64,000 nt of DNA, taken from positions 49,935,469 through 49,999,468 of the forward strand of contig OY821755.1 in assembly GCA_963682095.1 (NCBI GenBank). Reading direction: 5' to 3'. Under the pieces are notes generated by a model that saw only the letters and a list, made by a program, of their open reading frames with translations, was not told the DNA's origin and searched no databases. Of this stretch, positions 13,119 through 24,967 are shown one piece after another; the first letter of the stretch is position 1; every line of letters starts with the position of its first letter. The DNA comes from Potentilla sterilis. Taxonomy: Eukaryota > Streptophyta > Magnoliopsida > Rosales > Rosaceae. A program made the position numbers and the translations under genes.

Positions 13119-13859
13119 CTAAGTGTTGGAGCGTCGTGTCACTTTGTTTCCAGCATTCTGATTTCTTCCACGTACCGGATTGTACGGGGCATGGCGGCCT
13201 TTATTTTTCTGCTTTGAAGTCTTCCCATAATGAGCCTGTGGTGTTGGAATTGGTTTTGTACCAACAGGTCTCTGGCTACTATTGAGCCTAATCTCAGAAT
13301 GGCGCTCTTTTTTAGCTAATATTGCCATAAGATCAGCGAATGTCCTGATTCTTCTTTCATCAACTGAGATTTTATATTGATGTCCAAGGACATCGTAGGC
13401 CATGGGGAATGTATTAAATGTTTTCTCCAGAAGATCTTTATCAGTTTTGATGACGTCAACCGTGCCAAGATCCGCCTGTAGACTAATCATATCCTGATTG
13501 TATTTGTCTACTTTGTCATAATCCGAGAAACGGATTTGTTCCCATTTAATGGTGAGCTCTGGAAGAAGCATGTCATGAACATTGTTAAATCGCTGCTGGA
13601 GCGTGTCGCATAAAATTTTGGGATCTTTTACAGACAAATATTGTCGCTTCAGAGTCGGGTGGATATGGCGCCTCAAATACATGAGGGCCTGAGCCTTGGC
13701 ATGGTCCCCAAAAGGGGTGGTGGCGGCTGCATCAGTTAGAAGGGCTGGAAAGCCTTTGCTTTGGAAAGCAATTTCAACATCGGAAACCCATCGATGGTAG
13801 TCTTTTCCTTGAAGATCCAAGATCTCAAAATTAGGGTGTGACGGTGACGACGACGACAT
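13119..13859 (-). pseudogene. Copia gag (UBN2-type), truncated
   Basis: The 246-codon frame starts MSSSSPSHPNFEILDLQGKD and continues with YHRWVSDVEIAF and LMYLRRHIHPTLKRQYLSVK, typical of plant Copia gag. The ATG at 13859 is the likely polyprotein start. The frame ends early at 13119, before the zinc knuckle. Confidence 0.85.
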
Positions 13860-14379
13860 CTACAAGAGAATAGAACGTCAGATTAGTATCACTTTAAATA
13901 GATACTATCAAGTATATATTAGAATTAGAAGAGATATATTCGGTCACATGAAAACTAGTTTCGATGCAAAAAATTGTTTTATTTTGATGCACAAACCGGC
14001 TGTTTCATACCGCACCTTCAAACAGTGGCGTACTCAGACATCCACATAAGCATATCTTTTTTTTTTAATTCCCTTTCAACGTGATTCTCCCAGGACCATC
14101 ACTTAAAACTGCGACCGTAGGGGTGATGAAATCCCCATTCTAGGTCCCATCGGCGATATAAGAATGGCCGGAATCAGAGTAGAAGAAAGGCTAATAGCGC
14201 CCGATATAATATATCTATAGTTCAAAAGCAGAAACTTTTATAAAATTTTTACCTTTTGATCAAAGGAACGAGAGCGTAAAACTTGTTCTTCGACTCTTGT
14301 CTGGTTCTCGAGCCTCTTTTTACGCGAGTAATCTGGCGGAGCTATCTTGAAAAGTTGATGGCGAGTGAACGTGCGGGCG

Positions 14380-14475
14380 AGCGAGCGGGCTTGGCGAGCG
14401 AGCAAGCTGGCTGGCGAGCGAGCAAGCTGGCTGGCGAGCGAGCAAGCTGGCAGGCGAGCGAGCGGGCTTGCAGGC
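14380..14475. repeat. GC-rich 20-bp minisatellite in Copia leader
   Basis: About four tandem copies of a 20-bp unit (GCGAGCGAGCAAGCTGGCTG with variants) lie between the 5' LTR and gag. The open frames over it are low-complexity artefacts. Confidence 0.85.
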
Positions 14476-14623
14476 GGCGGGGCAAGGGATGCGGCCTAGG
14501 AGAGACCGAGAGGGGGTGGGGGGGGGGGGCACGGGTCTCGAGGAAAGAGGTGCGGCCGACAGAAGGGATGGAGCAGGAGCAAAAAAAAATTATTAGGGTT
14601 TTTTTAGGGCTCAGGGAGGTCAC

Positions 14624-14635
14624 GTGCTGATAACG
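14624..14635 (-). other. Primer-binding site region of Copia element
   Basis: On the minus strand the bases next to the 5' LTR read CGTTATCAGCACG. This resembles, with mismatches, the initiator-Met PBS consensus TGGTATCAGAGC. The placement is right; the match is imperfect. Confidence 0.55.
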
Positions 14636-14820
14636 TGTTCAAGGAGAAAAGATAATAGGGAGAACTGTATGTTTATTGATTGATAGAGAGACATTTATAT
14701 AGGCATTACATCAAGTATCCCGATAAATCAGGGATTCCTTATCTATTACAGAATCAACTATACTAGTCTAATTAGGTCAAGACATATCCAGGAAGTTACG
14801 GAAATAACCTTCCTACAACA
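14636..14820 (-). repeat. Copia 5' LTR (right copy)
   Basis: This is a 185-bp direct repeat of 7648-7832 with TG..CA ends. It is followed by the TATCT target duplication at 14821-14825. Confidence 0.95.
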
Positions 14821-14825
14821 TATCT

Positions 14826-15308
14826 GAAATTCTGAGCGTGAAAAACTCTATCCCAATGTATTGTTTATTAAAAAAGTTCTGTCAAACGTAACATTTTGTC
14901 TATTAAAAATGTGACCCGGCCTTGTTCTAAATGTGACCCTTGTTCTTCCTCCCTTTCTAAATTGCAACCTTAATAGTCTATCGAGTATCAACCCTGATCG
15001 ACCAACTTACCAAGTGAATGGATTACGTACGTTACAAAACTATTCTATTGTAAAAACACAAATGATGCCCTATATAATTGCAAGTGTAAGGTCTATTTGT
15101 TTTTATAAAAATAAAATTTACAAAGAGAAACCTCTCAGACAACCCGAGTTTATATTATTAAAGAGTAAGGCTCTAGCAGCCGAGCTCTGAATACTATTAC
15201 TCGAAATATGATCTCTAAAAATTGATGTCCTTCATGATAATAACGTCCGCCACGAAATTAGCTTCTCTAAACACATGCTTACAATAAATGGAGGAGAAAG
15301 ATCTGGCA
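14826..15308. other. Intergenic between Copia and solo LTR
   Basis: About 480 bp of AT-rich sequence. Its first 28 bp repeat the left flank of the Copia insertion. No gene recognised. Confidence 0.5.
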
Positions 15309-15313
15309 ATATA

Positions 15314-15953
15314 TGTTAGGATTGAGGCTCAAAACTTATTTATTGTCTGTTGTGGATTCTCTACTTCTGAAGGATTTAGTAAGATGTTCTAGTGCATCTA
15401 GGATTCTTAGAGTTTTCCTTAAAAGTGAGGGTTTATGTATCATATTGTATAGCTCAGAGTTGTGAGCCTATAAATAGGATGTCAGAGGCATAGTTCAAGC
15501 TATGGTCGTCAAGGCATGGTAGTCGAGACGTGGGCTGAGGAGGCACGGTCAAGGCGATCATCAGCAGTTTTGTCAAGGGTGTGTATAAATCTTGGTTGAT
15601 ACTGTGTTCTGGAGAATTCTAATAGTGTTATCCAATGTGGATTAATTGAGAGTTATGATATTTAGAGAGTTGCAAGCTTTTAGAGTTTGGGTGATTTAAA
15701 GAGTTCTCTGTTGATAATTTAGGTTGTGAGGAGAGAGGTTATTCTAGATAGTGGAATAACCGAATTGTTTTTCAGTTGTAATCTTCTTCTCGTTTAGTGG
15801 ATCCACCATCACCAATACTTGAGGACGTAGGTCAACTGTTTTGACCGAAACTCGTTAAATTATTGTGTTCGCTTACTTTGTTATTGTTTATTGTCTTTAA
15901 TCGATTTCGGTCTTAGGATAGGGAGTTCGGAAGGCGACCCGAATTTCCTATCA
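15314..15953 (+). repeat. Solo LTR, 640 bp
   Basis: It begins TGTTAGGATTG and ends TTTCCTATCA (TG..CA), and is flanked on both sides by the 5-bp duplication ATATA (15309-15313 and 15954-15958). A TATAAATA box at about 15469 points to the + orientation. No PBS, PPT or internal domain follows, so it is a solo LTR left by recombination. The superfamily cannot be told from the LTR alone. Confidence 0.85.
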
Positions 15954-15958
15954 ATATA

Positions 15959-17460
15959 GCCGCAGTGAACAGTGAACAGTGAACGGGTGTGTCTAATGTG
16001 AAAATGGTGACCAGGCCGTCTAGACCCGAGAAAAATCTCGTGAAAGAGAAAACAAGAGAGGGAGTAGAAGATCTGTAAGATGACTGGTGGAGCTAGCCGA
16101 CTCCATCTGTATGTGGAATTAAATTATTTACTGCAGGCACTAGGGCACAAGTGCGCGCGTGCAGATCGATTATGGTGGTGTAGATTCTGCTGGAAAAAAG
16201 AATTCCACCGTCACCGGCCCACTTCCTTGACCTTTGTTGTTTCGAGTACGTTTTGCTGTAGTCATAGTCATATATGCATGCATATATGGTTGGACTTTGA
16301 TAGCAACAAACCCAGAAACCGACACCGGAATAATGCTAGTCTATCACTCATTATCTTCTCTGAAAGAGACACCCCTTTTCGCTATATCGATCTCTATGAC
16401 TCGTCCGTGAGATTTCATCCAGTAGATGACGCATATATTCTAAGTTTCTAACTACAGGAATTATATATAATCTGCTACGTATTGAATGGTGTGATAATTG
16501 CAGAATAAGTATATATATATATATATATTACACGGACGTAGGTCTTCTCGGGACGACAGAGGAGCAGCTAGGGTTGAATATTTTGGATTACATTGGACCA
16601 GAATTTAAGATTAGTGCTATTTTCTGTGATAGAGCAAAAATATTTTGGATAAGTTCTGCTAGTTTAATACGATCAATCATTGAAATCGTCATGATCATAT
16701 GCCACTATATTAAGTATCTCATGCTATTCTGGTTCCGTGTTATATATATATATTGGAAAATATATATGAAGCAATTAAGCCAAAATAATTCGCTAATTTT
16801 TTTTTCTTCCAAATATGACAAGCAATACTTGTCCAATTTGATTGTAAGTAGTTTGGTGTCTAATTCAGAGTTGCGTGTCCGAGACAGATGCCATCAATTC
16901 TGTGTCATCTCGATCCTCTTTTAGTTCTTGTTTTTTGATTAGGGTTTCAATCTTTTGAATTGCTGTGTAGTATATGGGAACGGGTACTCCACAAGGTTGG
17001 CATGACTACTTGTGTGGACTGTGGAAAATGGCGCCTGATATTGCAAACGAAAAATTGAAGTATTGAAATTAACCCGTTATTGGTAGTTACATCATTCAGA
17101 TTGTGATCGATCAAACTTACAGAAATTGAATTGAAGGGATGATTGAAATTTTAATACACCCTCCCTAGATAGCCTGTTGAAAAGTAAAACTAGATAACAC
17201 GAAATCTGTAGTTTCATCATTCTAACTGTGATCTATCTATAAAGAAAAAATGAGGTATAAAGATGGCATGTGGGTTATAAAAGAATCTCTTCTTGTTGAA
17301 AGTTGAAGTAAACTCAAATTAGTAACTTCATCATTCAAATTGTGATTGATCAAGCTTACTCATATCTACTTAATAATTTCATGTATAAGTATGTCACTCT
17401 CCTAATGAATCGATCCTACATATATGTTCTGATCATGTATATCTTCATCGTTCATATATA
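15959..17460. other. Intergenic, no gene recognised
   Basis: AT-rich sequence with a short CAGTGAA tandem repeat at about 15964-15985 and a (TA)n run near 16510. Open frames of up to about 120 codons show no recognisable domain or codon structure. Confidence 0.5.
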
Positions 17461-17462
17461 TG

Positions 17463-17866
17463 GTCCTTCTATTAAGGGATCTCATATTTTGCTTTATATG
17501 AGGGATCGATCATTATACCAACTTTTTAATCACATTTTTACATATCCACCGTTCAATTACTAAGTCTATATGTGTAGATCATTCATGTACAATTTTAGCC
17601 AAAATGGTGATTGTTAAGACTTATAACTAGATTAAATCAATGGACGTATGAAATCTGTCAAACCTGAACCATTCAAGTTTTTAGATGTAAATCACAATTT
17701 TGAATGCTCTAATGATTATCAAATAGAATGAAAAAATTTCAAATATGATCTACCCATATAAACATGAATGTTGAACGGTGGAGTTGTTAATATGTTATCG
17801 AAAAGTAGGTTAAATGAGAGATCCCTCAAAATGAACAAAATGAAGGATCCCTCATTGGAAGGGGAC
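17463..17866. mobile_element. MITE copy A
   Basis: A foldback element of about 400 bp. Its ends read GTCCTTCTATTAAGGGATC and, inverted, GTCCCCTTCCAATGAGGGAT. The inner arms are also complementary (CACCGTTCAA against TTGAACGGTGG). It shares most of its length with 17880-18282 and sits in TA-rich sequence. Non-coding. Confidence 0.75.
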
Positions 17867-17879
17867 TATATATATAGAG

Positions 17880-18282
17880 AGCCCTTCTACTAGGGGATCC
17901 CTTATTTTGTTCATTTTAAGGGATTGATTATTAGGCCAACTTTTTGATTGAATTTTTACATCTCCACCGTTCAATTACTAGGTTTATATGTGTAGATCAT
18001 TCATGTAAAATTTTAGCCAAAATGGTGATCGTTAAGGCATCCAACTAGATGAAATCAATGGACGTATGAAATCTGTCAAACCTGAACCGTTCATGTTTTT
18101 ATTTGTAAATTACAATTTTCAATGGTCTAACGATTATAAAATGGAATGAAAATTTCCAAATATGATTTACCCATATATATACATGAATGTTGAACGGTGG
18201 AGATGTTAATATGTTATCGAAAAGTAGGTTAAATGAGGGATCCCTCAAAATGATCAAAATAAGAGATCCCTCATTAAAAGGG
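17880..18282. mobile_element. MITE copy B
   Basis: A second copy of the same roughly 400-bp foldback element, in the same orientation as copy A and almost adjacent. Its ends begin AGCCCTTCTACTAGGGGAT. Internal sequence is clearly alignable with copy A. Confidence 0.75.
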
Positions 18283-18336
<54 letters not shown>

Positions 18337-18340
18337 TCTA

Positions 18341-18692
18341 CAGTCCCTATCCAGAGCGGGGCTCCTTATTTGACCCAGTTTTAGGTCATATTTCTACATC
18401 TCCACCGTTCAGTATTTATGTATATGCGTGTAGATCATCTATCTCTACAGATTTTCAGTTCATTTGGTGATCGTTAAGGTATCAAAAAGATAAAAAATCA
18501 ATGAACAAACTGAATATGTTCAGTATGAATCATTCGTGTTAATCACGACTAGGAATGTGCAAACGCTTATCAAATTTGATGAAACTTTGCAGAAGTGATC
18601 TACACACATATACTTAAATACTGAATGGTAGAGATGTAGAAATTTGACCGGAAAGTGAGTCAAATATGGAGCCCCGCTCTGGATAGGGACTG
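18341..18692. mobile_element. MITE with perfect 25-bp TIR
   Basis: A 352-bp element with perfect 25-bp inverted ends starting CAGTCCCTATCCAGAGCGGG (18341-18365 and 18668-18692), between two (TA)n microsatellites. Internal blocks such as CTCCACCGTTCA and TGTGTAGATCAT are shared with MITEs A and B, so the three are related. A clean target duplication is not resolved. Confidence 0.85.
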
Positions 18693-18699
18693 ATGTACA

Positions 18700-18737
<38 letters not shown>

Positions 18738-19185
18738 TTTACAAGAAGCATAAATGCATGCTGATCGATCAACATTACCATTCTTATCAAATAGTTTCTT
18801 TGCTTTTATTTGTCTTAATATTTTTCTTCTTGTTAATGTCATCCTATGGATCTGCGTCCCTTAAAATGAAGTAATCACTAAATTTAGAGCGTACGTAATT
18901 AATCGATCTTGACATAAAGCTGAAAACCTTTGGTTAGATGACATATGTAACCAACAAAAGCTTTATTATAGTATCTAAGTAGGAGATCATGTTGATCTTC
19001 GTTTCTGTTTTTGTTCACTTCATTGTTGGAAGTTTGGTAGAACGATAAGCAGCCTAAAGCATCCACAACGATCATAGTGGGAAAATTATGTTTTGGGCGG
19101 TGTAGATGTGTAGGGTTTAGTTGGGAACATAAAATGGTCCAACCCAACCGGCAAAACCCACCACAGTAATCCTTGGTTGATCATA
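18693..19185. other. Intergenic between MITE and CACTA element
   Basis: About 490 bp, including a (TA)n run at about 18707-18733. No gene or RNA recognised. Confidence 0.5.
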
Positions 19186-19188
19186 CAT

Positions 19189-19480
19189 CACTACCAGAAA
19201 AGGGGTTATAGTCGACGATATGGGAAACAACGGCCGACGAAATAGTACTTCGTCGGCTATAAGGGTCATAGCCGACGAATTACTATTTCGTCGGCCACAT
19301 CGTCGGCTATAATATTATAGCCGACGAGTTATCTGACGTCGTCGGCTATAACTATAGCCCACGAAAAGTTTTTGGTTATAGCCGACGAGGAGGGTATTCG
19401 TCGGATATAAGAGTTATAGCCGACGAAAAGTTTTTGGTTATAGCCGATGAGGAGGGTATTCGTCGGCTATAACTCTTATA
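19189..19480. repeat. CACTA left subterminal repeat array
   Basis: TIR followed by about ten direct and inverted copies of the GCCGACGA / TCGTCGGC core over 290 bp. Confidence 0.9.
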
Positions 19481-19661
19481 TCAGATCCATTCCGCAGCAG
19501 CGAGCTCATTCGTCGAAAACATTTCGAAAACGCTCTGAAATCGTCCAAAACCTCGGCCATAAGCTTGAAAGGTACGTATATTGCTGTGTGTGTTGATTTA
19601 GTTGGTTATATGCAGAGGTGTGTTAATTTAGAGTTTAATTAGAATAAATGTGTGATTAATA

Positions 19662-19705
<44 letters not shown>

Positions 19706-20085
19706 TGAGATAAGATTATTAATTAATGGGTTGATATATATGTTGGTTAGATAGAATTGAAGTTTTGTTGAAGATTAGTGATTGATTGTTGATTTATAGG
19801 TGATTTTAGATGAATTTGATGAAAAAATGTATATATATATTAATTAATTTAATTGTAATTAAAAATATATTGTTGGTATATATAAAAAATACATTGTGTT
19901 TAATTAATTAGGGAGATTGACGATGTTTTAATTAATTTAGGGATGCATGTGTATATATATATATATATATATATATGTGTCTGTGTAATGATGAATTTTT
20001 TAATTAATTAGTACGTACGTACGTACGTAGTACGTGCATATATACATATCTATATATAGCTATATTTATTTCTTGAATTTACAGG

Positions 20086-23000
20086 ATGGACAAGAGTTGG
20101 ATTACCCTTGGAAGATGGGATCAGGCGTACCATGATGGAGTTAGGAGTTTCCTGGATTTTGTGATGGCTAACTGTGGAGACACTACACTTCATTATTGTC
20201 CGTGTAAAAAGTGCAAGTGTGCCACCCCACGACACCGGTTTTCCATAGAGACAGTGGAGCAACACCTGGCTAGATATGGATTTTGGGTCCTATACACTAA
20301 TTAGATTTATCACGGTGAATCAGAGTTTGTGGGTCCTCATGATCATGGACAATTTGCCGAGAGAGGGAGTTCCTCCAATGATCCAACAACGAACTGGATC
20401 AACGATATGTTTCCTCGTGAGAGCGGTGTCTTTGATGAAGCACCAGATGTGCAACTCCCTCCTCCGGAGATGGAGTGTTTCCCTGATATTGAGCCACTCG
20501 AGCCATTACCCCGATCTCCGGTCAACACAAGTGGTATGGAAAAGTACAACAACCTGATCGCATTGCAACAGACTCCGTTGTACCTCGGATGCAGTAAGAC
20601 TGTCCTTGAATCTGTCATGGGAGTGATGAAGATCAAAACGGAGAACAAAGGCACTGTCAAATCGGTTGATGATTGGCTGAAGTTATGGGGTGGGGCGATG
20701 CCCCCCGGACATCGGCTTCCTACCAGTCATCATAAGGTGCGACATATCCTTAAAGATCTCGGTCTTTCCTACATCAAGATTCATGCATGCAGATACGATT
20801 GCGTTATGTTTTACGGGGAAGGACTTGCAGATCTTGAATACTGCCCAGTATGCAATACAGAGCGGTATAAGTTCACTCCTAAAGGGAACAAGAAAGCTGT
20901 GAAGATACTTCGGTACTTCCCGCTGATTGATAGGCTTGAGCGGTTGTTCATGTGTGCTTTCACGGCCAAAGCTATGAGATGGTGGGCTGAGAGGAATGTG
21001 TCTGACGATGACACCCTTAGACATCCCGCCGACGGAGAGGCTTGGAAGAAGAATGTGTTGGAGTTTCCTGAATTTGCATCAGAGGTTCGAAATGTTTGGC
21101 TAGGGCTATCATCCGACGGTTTCAACCCTTTTGGCAAGAAAGAGCTTCAGTACAGTGTGTGGCCAGTTATTTTGATTCCGTACAACTTTCCACCGTGGAT
21201 GTGCATGAAGAAGGAATATAACATGCTCACATTGTTGATTCCAGGCCCAGGTTATCCGGGAAAGTGTCTCGATGTGTATTTGAGACCCGTAATTGAGGAG
21301 CTTCGGTACTTGAGTCTGAACGGCCACCTGGTCTACGACCGGTTCAAAAATGAGATGTTCCGGATGCGTGCCATGCTTGTTGGCACGATCAGTGACTTTC
21401 CTGGGAGGGGTATGTTGTCGGGCAGCGTCACCGAAGTTACAGGGCTTGTTCAGAGTGCCTGACTGTTGATTGCTCCAGTCCTCATTGCAGCAAGATTGTC
21501 CAGATGCGTCAGCGTCGTTGGCTTCCGCATGACCATCCATTTAGGGACGATGCACAGGCTTTTGATGGGACTGAAGAAAGGGGCTGGGCACCCGAGCAAT
21601 GGACAGGGGAGGAAATATTGGCAGTGTTGAATGAGTATGACTTTGGTCCGCTTAGCAATCATCCCGATGTGTTGTGCACGATTCCAGAGAGGCCGGATCG
21701 GTATAGGTTCTGGTCACACAAGAGCATCTTATGGGAACTTCCTTATTGGGCCAGGTTGGCTACCAGATACTACCTGGATGTCATGCATATAGAGAAGAAC
21801 GTGGGTGAAGCCGTGGTTGGCACAGTTTTGAATTGGGAGAAGAAAACAAAAGACACCCCCAAGGCACGCGTTGATCTGAGAAATATGGGACTGCGGGACC
21901 ATTTGTGGTTGAGAGAGGGCAGGAGCAAAATGCCCCAAACTCCTTACACCGTCACCAGGGACCAGAAACATGAAATCTTTGGATGGCTGAGTAATGTCAG
22001 GTAACTTTTTATTAGGCATGTATTCCCTAAAGAATCCTTCTGTTGTTGGACGACTATATATGCATGAAATCTAATTGTTGTTAATGGCTATACAGGTATC
22101 CTTATGGCTATGCGGGTAACATAAGCAAGTGTGTTAACTACCGAGACAACAAGATGTACGGATTGAAGAGTCACGACTGCCATGTACTGCTTCAACGCCT
22201 CTTCCCTATTTTCATTCGAGCGTACTTGGAGGATGAAGTGGTTGAGCCGTTGGTGGCGTTGTCAAGATTCTTCCAGAAGTTATGCGCTAGAGAAGTTAGA
22301 AAATCAGACATCATCAGAATGCATGAGGAAATCGTTTTTATCTTGTGCAAGTTCGAGAGGATATTTCCCCCAAACTTCTTTGACATCATGCCTCACCTGA
22401 TGATCCATCTTCCCCAACAATTGTTGCTTACCGGTCCCGTACACTACACTTGGATGTATCCCATCGAAAGATACATGTTATTCATAAATTTGAGTTATAC
22501 ATGTTTTTAAATAAAAGTTGCATGCTCTTAACATGCACTTGTTAACCTTGCAGACAACTTGGAGACTACAAGAAATATGTGCACAATAAATCTGCGCCTG
22601 AGGGGTGTATTGCTGAAGCTTACATTGCGCATGAGTGTGTAACGTACGCCAAGTTGTAGCCAAGTTGTACTTGGGAGCGATGGAGGACCCCCCACAACAT
22701 CCAAGTCGAGATGACCCCGAGTTCAACCTATCTATCGTCGCCAACTCTGTTGTACCATACGGAAGCTTCAAGAAGAAGGGTGTGGACAAGTTGCCTGACC
22801 ATGAGGTAGGGATTGCCCACTGGTGGGTTCTAATAAACTGTCCGGAGGTACAATATTGGAAACGAACCCATCTTCACTGCAAGGAAGTTCGCGGTGATGT
22901 CGAGTACCACAACACGACGTTTGCAGACTATTTTCCACAATGGGTAAGTGTATAAATATATATATTAGATGGCTTTCTTTTACAGTTCCCTATTCTTTAA

Positions 23001-23791
23001 TCATAAACACACCAAGTGATTTGAGTTATATTTTTCAGCTGATGCAAGTGGCTGCGAGGGGTGGTCATACAAATTACTCAGAGGAATTGAGGCTGTTGTC
23101 GATGAAGCCGATATCTTCCACAGTCCGCCCAATGTGTGATGTCAACGGCGTTAAGTATATATGTGAAGCTAGAGACGGGGAACGCAAAACACAGAATTGT
23201 GGGGTGATGGTCGATGGTGCAGAGGGGGGCGTGGATTTTTACGGTGTCCTACAGTCAGTTGTTGAACTCATTTATGGGAACCGCATGAAAGTCCACTTGT
23301 TCAAGTGTCGATGGTTTGATACTAGGCCGCACCGCATACGGATCGATCAGTACGGCATACTTTCGGTGAATACCGCCACTAGTGTGTATGAAGACGACCC
23401 CTTTGTTTTCGCCATAGCGGCCAAAAAGGTCTTTTATCTTGACGATCCATTGAACAAAGGCACGTGGAAGGTAGTTAACCATGTGTCTCAGCGAGACATA
23501 TACAGTGCTACCACACTTGGTGTGAGCACAGAGTGTCAAGAAGCGACCGCATACCAAGAGCCGGACGCCGGCGACATTCCGGAATCCTCCACCATCCGCG
23601 ATAATAATGTGACGCCGGGCAGAGTGGTTCGACTTCCTAGGGGTCAGGTGTCCATGTATGATGTTAATCCGAATCGTCTATATCAGGCAGACGATGACTC
23701 AGACGACGAGTACGAGCACCGGTTGCCAGATATTAACTACTATACTACATCTGACTCAAGTGATGAGGATGATTCTGATTATCATCCTTAG
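20086..23791 (+). pseudogene. CACTA TNP2-type transposase, three visible lesions
   Basis: The gene starts MDKSWITLGRWDQAYHDGV with a transposase-associated domain and Cys-rich CPCKKC. The Transposase_21 core follows (VDDWLKLWGGAMPP, HACRYDCVMFYGE, YCPVCNTERYK, DVYLRPVIEELRYL), then MHIEKNVGEAVVGTVLNWE, a DUF4218 block (HLPQQLLLTGPVHYTWMYP) and a DUF4216 block (HWWVLINCPEVQYWK, KCRWFDTR). Supported exons: 20086-22000, 22096-22476, 22554-22943, 23039-23791. Lesions: a TAG at 20302-20304 where relatives have Trp; a 1-bp frameshift near 21430-21440; and an 11-bp tandem duplication (GCCAAGTTGTA, 22648-22658 and 22659-22669) that creates a TAG and shifts the frame. The encoded protein would act on the element's TIRs in the nucleus, but this copy cannot make it whole. 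Confidence 0.93.
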
Positions 23792-23969
23792 TATACTGTT
23801 TATGTATGTATTTGTGTACGATGGTGCATGCATGTATGAATACATTTTTCGTCCTTAATTACCGTTTTCCGAGTTTATGGGAAATTGTATTGAATTGTTT
23901 GTGCGATGTTCAGGAATTTATCAGGTGAAATAGGCAATTTTCAGGCCCTAAATGGCAAATTTTCAGAAA

Positions 23970-24125
23970 GATAAGCATTATAGCCGACGAAATGGACCAT
24001 ACTTCGTCGGCTATAATGCCCATTCTGGGTAATGTAATATGCAAGTCGTCGGCTAACGACAAAATGTTGAAGGTCGTCGGCTAAAGTATAGCCGACGACC
24101 TGTAATTCGTCGGCTATAACCCCTG
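23970..24125. repeat. Internal GCCGACGA island 1
   Basis: Several direct and inverted copies of TATAGCCGACGA just 3' of the transposase gene, far from either end of the element. Confidence 0.85.
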
Positions 24126-24151
24126 GCCCGGATGTTGACCGAAACCATTGC

Positions 24152-24967
24152 TTGATCCTTCAAATGCAAAAGTGTCGTGAAATAAGATACGACCGAAATA
24201 TTAAAATACAACTACGGTTGAAAAATGGGAAGATTCCGACAAAATCTGTGTGCCGAATGTTGCGGTTAGCTGTTTTTTACTTCCGTTTTCCTATGGGTAG
24301 CCTGACGGTCGGTAAAAATTTTGAGGAAAATTTTCATACGATTAGTTGCGTCTCATCGATCTGAAACTATTCTCTGTTGAAGGTCAGGCCAAAAAACGTC
24401 ATGTAGACGGGCCAATTTCCGTTTTAAAGCGTTTAGAGGTTTGACTTTGCAGTTTGACCGTACCGATCGAGCCTTTAACGTTGTCAGATGTAGTTGGAAT
24501 TTTTTTCATACATGTATTTACTCTTAACGGTGATATCTGACGGTTGGAATAGATTTTCCAAACTTTTAGATTCGAAATCGGAACATATGCACTAATGTTC
24601 CTTAACTTGTTTACTAAGTGTTTAAGTGAATGTATAGTTTCAAATAGTTGCTATACGTAGACCCTTCAAATGTAAAAGTGTCGTGAAATAAGATACGACC
24701 GAAATATTGAAATACGTCTACGGTTGAAAAATGGGAAGATTCCGACAAAATCTGTGTGCCGAATGTTGCGGTTAGCTGTTTTTTACTTCCGTTTTCCTAT
24801 GGGTAGCCTGACGTTCGGTAAATATTTTGAGGAAAATTTTTATACGATTAGTTGCGTCTCATCGATCTGATACTATTCTCTGTTGAAGGGCAGGCCAAAA
24901 AACGTCATTTAGACGGGCCAATTGCCGTTTCAAATCGTCTAGAGGTTTGACTTTGTAGTTTGACCAA
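24152..24967. repeat. Direct repeat of about 305 bp inside CACTA
   Basis: Bases about 24152-24457 recur at about 24662-24967 in the same orientation with roughly 5 per cent differences. Shared blocks include GTGTCGTGAAATAAGATACG and GAAGATTCCGACAAAATCTG. No protein is recognised in it. Confidence 0.85.

Larger units (their letters stand above)
7648..14820 (-). mobile_element. Ty1/Copia LTR retrotransposon, decayed
   Basis: Two 185-bp LTRs (7648-7832 and 14636-14820) bracket gag, protease, integrase and RT-RNaseH remnants in the Copia order, all read on the minus strand. In + orientation both LTRs begin TGTTCAAG and end CCTACAACA. The 5-bp target duplication TATCT is present at 7643-7647 and 14821-14825. 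The PBS region is next to the right (5') LTR and the polypurine tract next to the left (3') LTR. The LTRs differ at roughly ten visible positions and the frames are broken, so this is not a very recent insertion. Several GC-rich patches and homopolymers interrupt the internal region. Confidence 0.95.

Noticed and set aside
14283..14630. Ala/Ser/Gly-rich frames on both strands in the Copia leader
   Set aside because: They are translations of a GC-rich minisatellite and G runs.
16080..16924. Frames of 116-123 codons in the 16-17 kb spacer
   Set aside because: No domain, no splice continuity and AT-rich composition; treated as chance frames.
19980..20030. ACGT repeat at about 20011-20030 as a regulatory element
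   Set aside because: Simple (TACG)n repeat inside the CACTA leader; no evidence of function.
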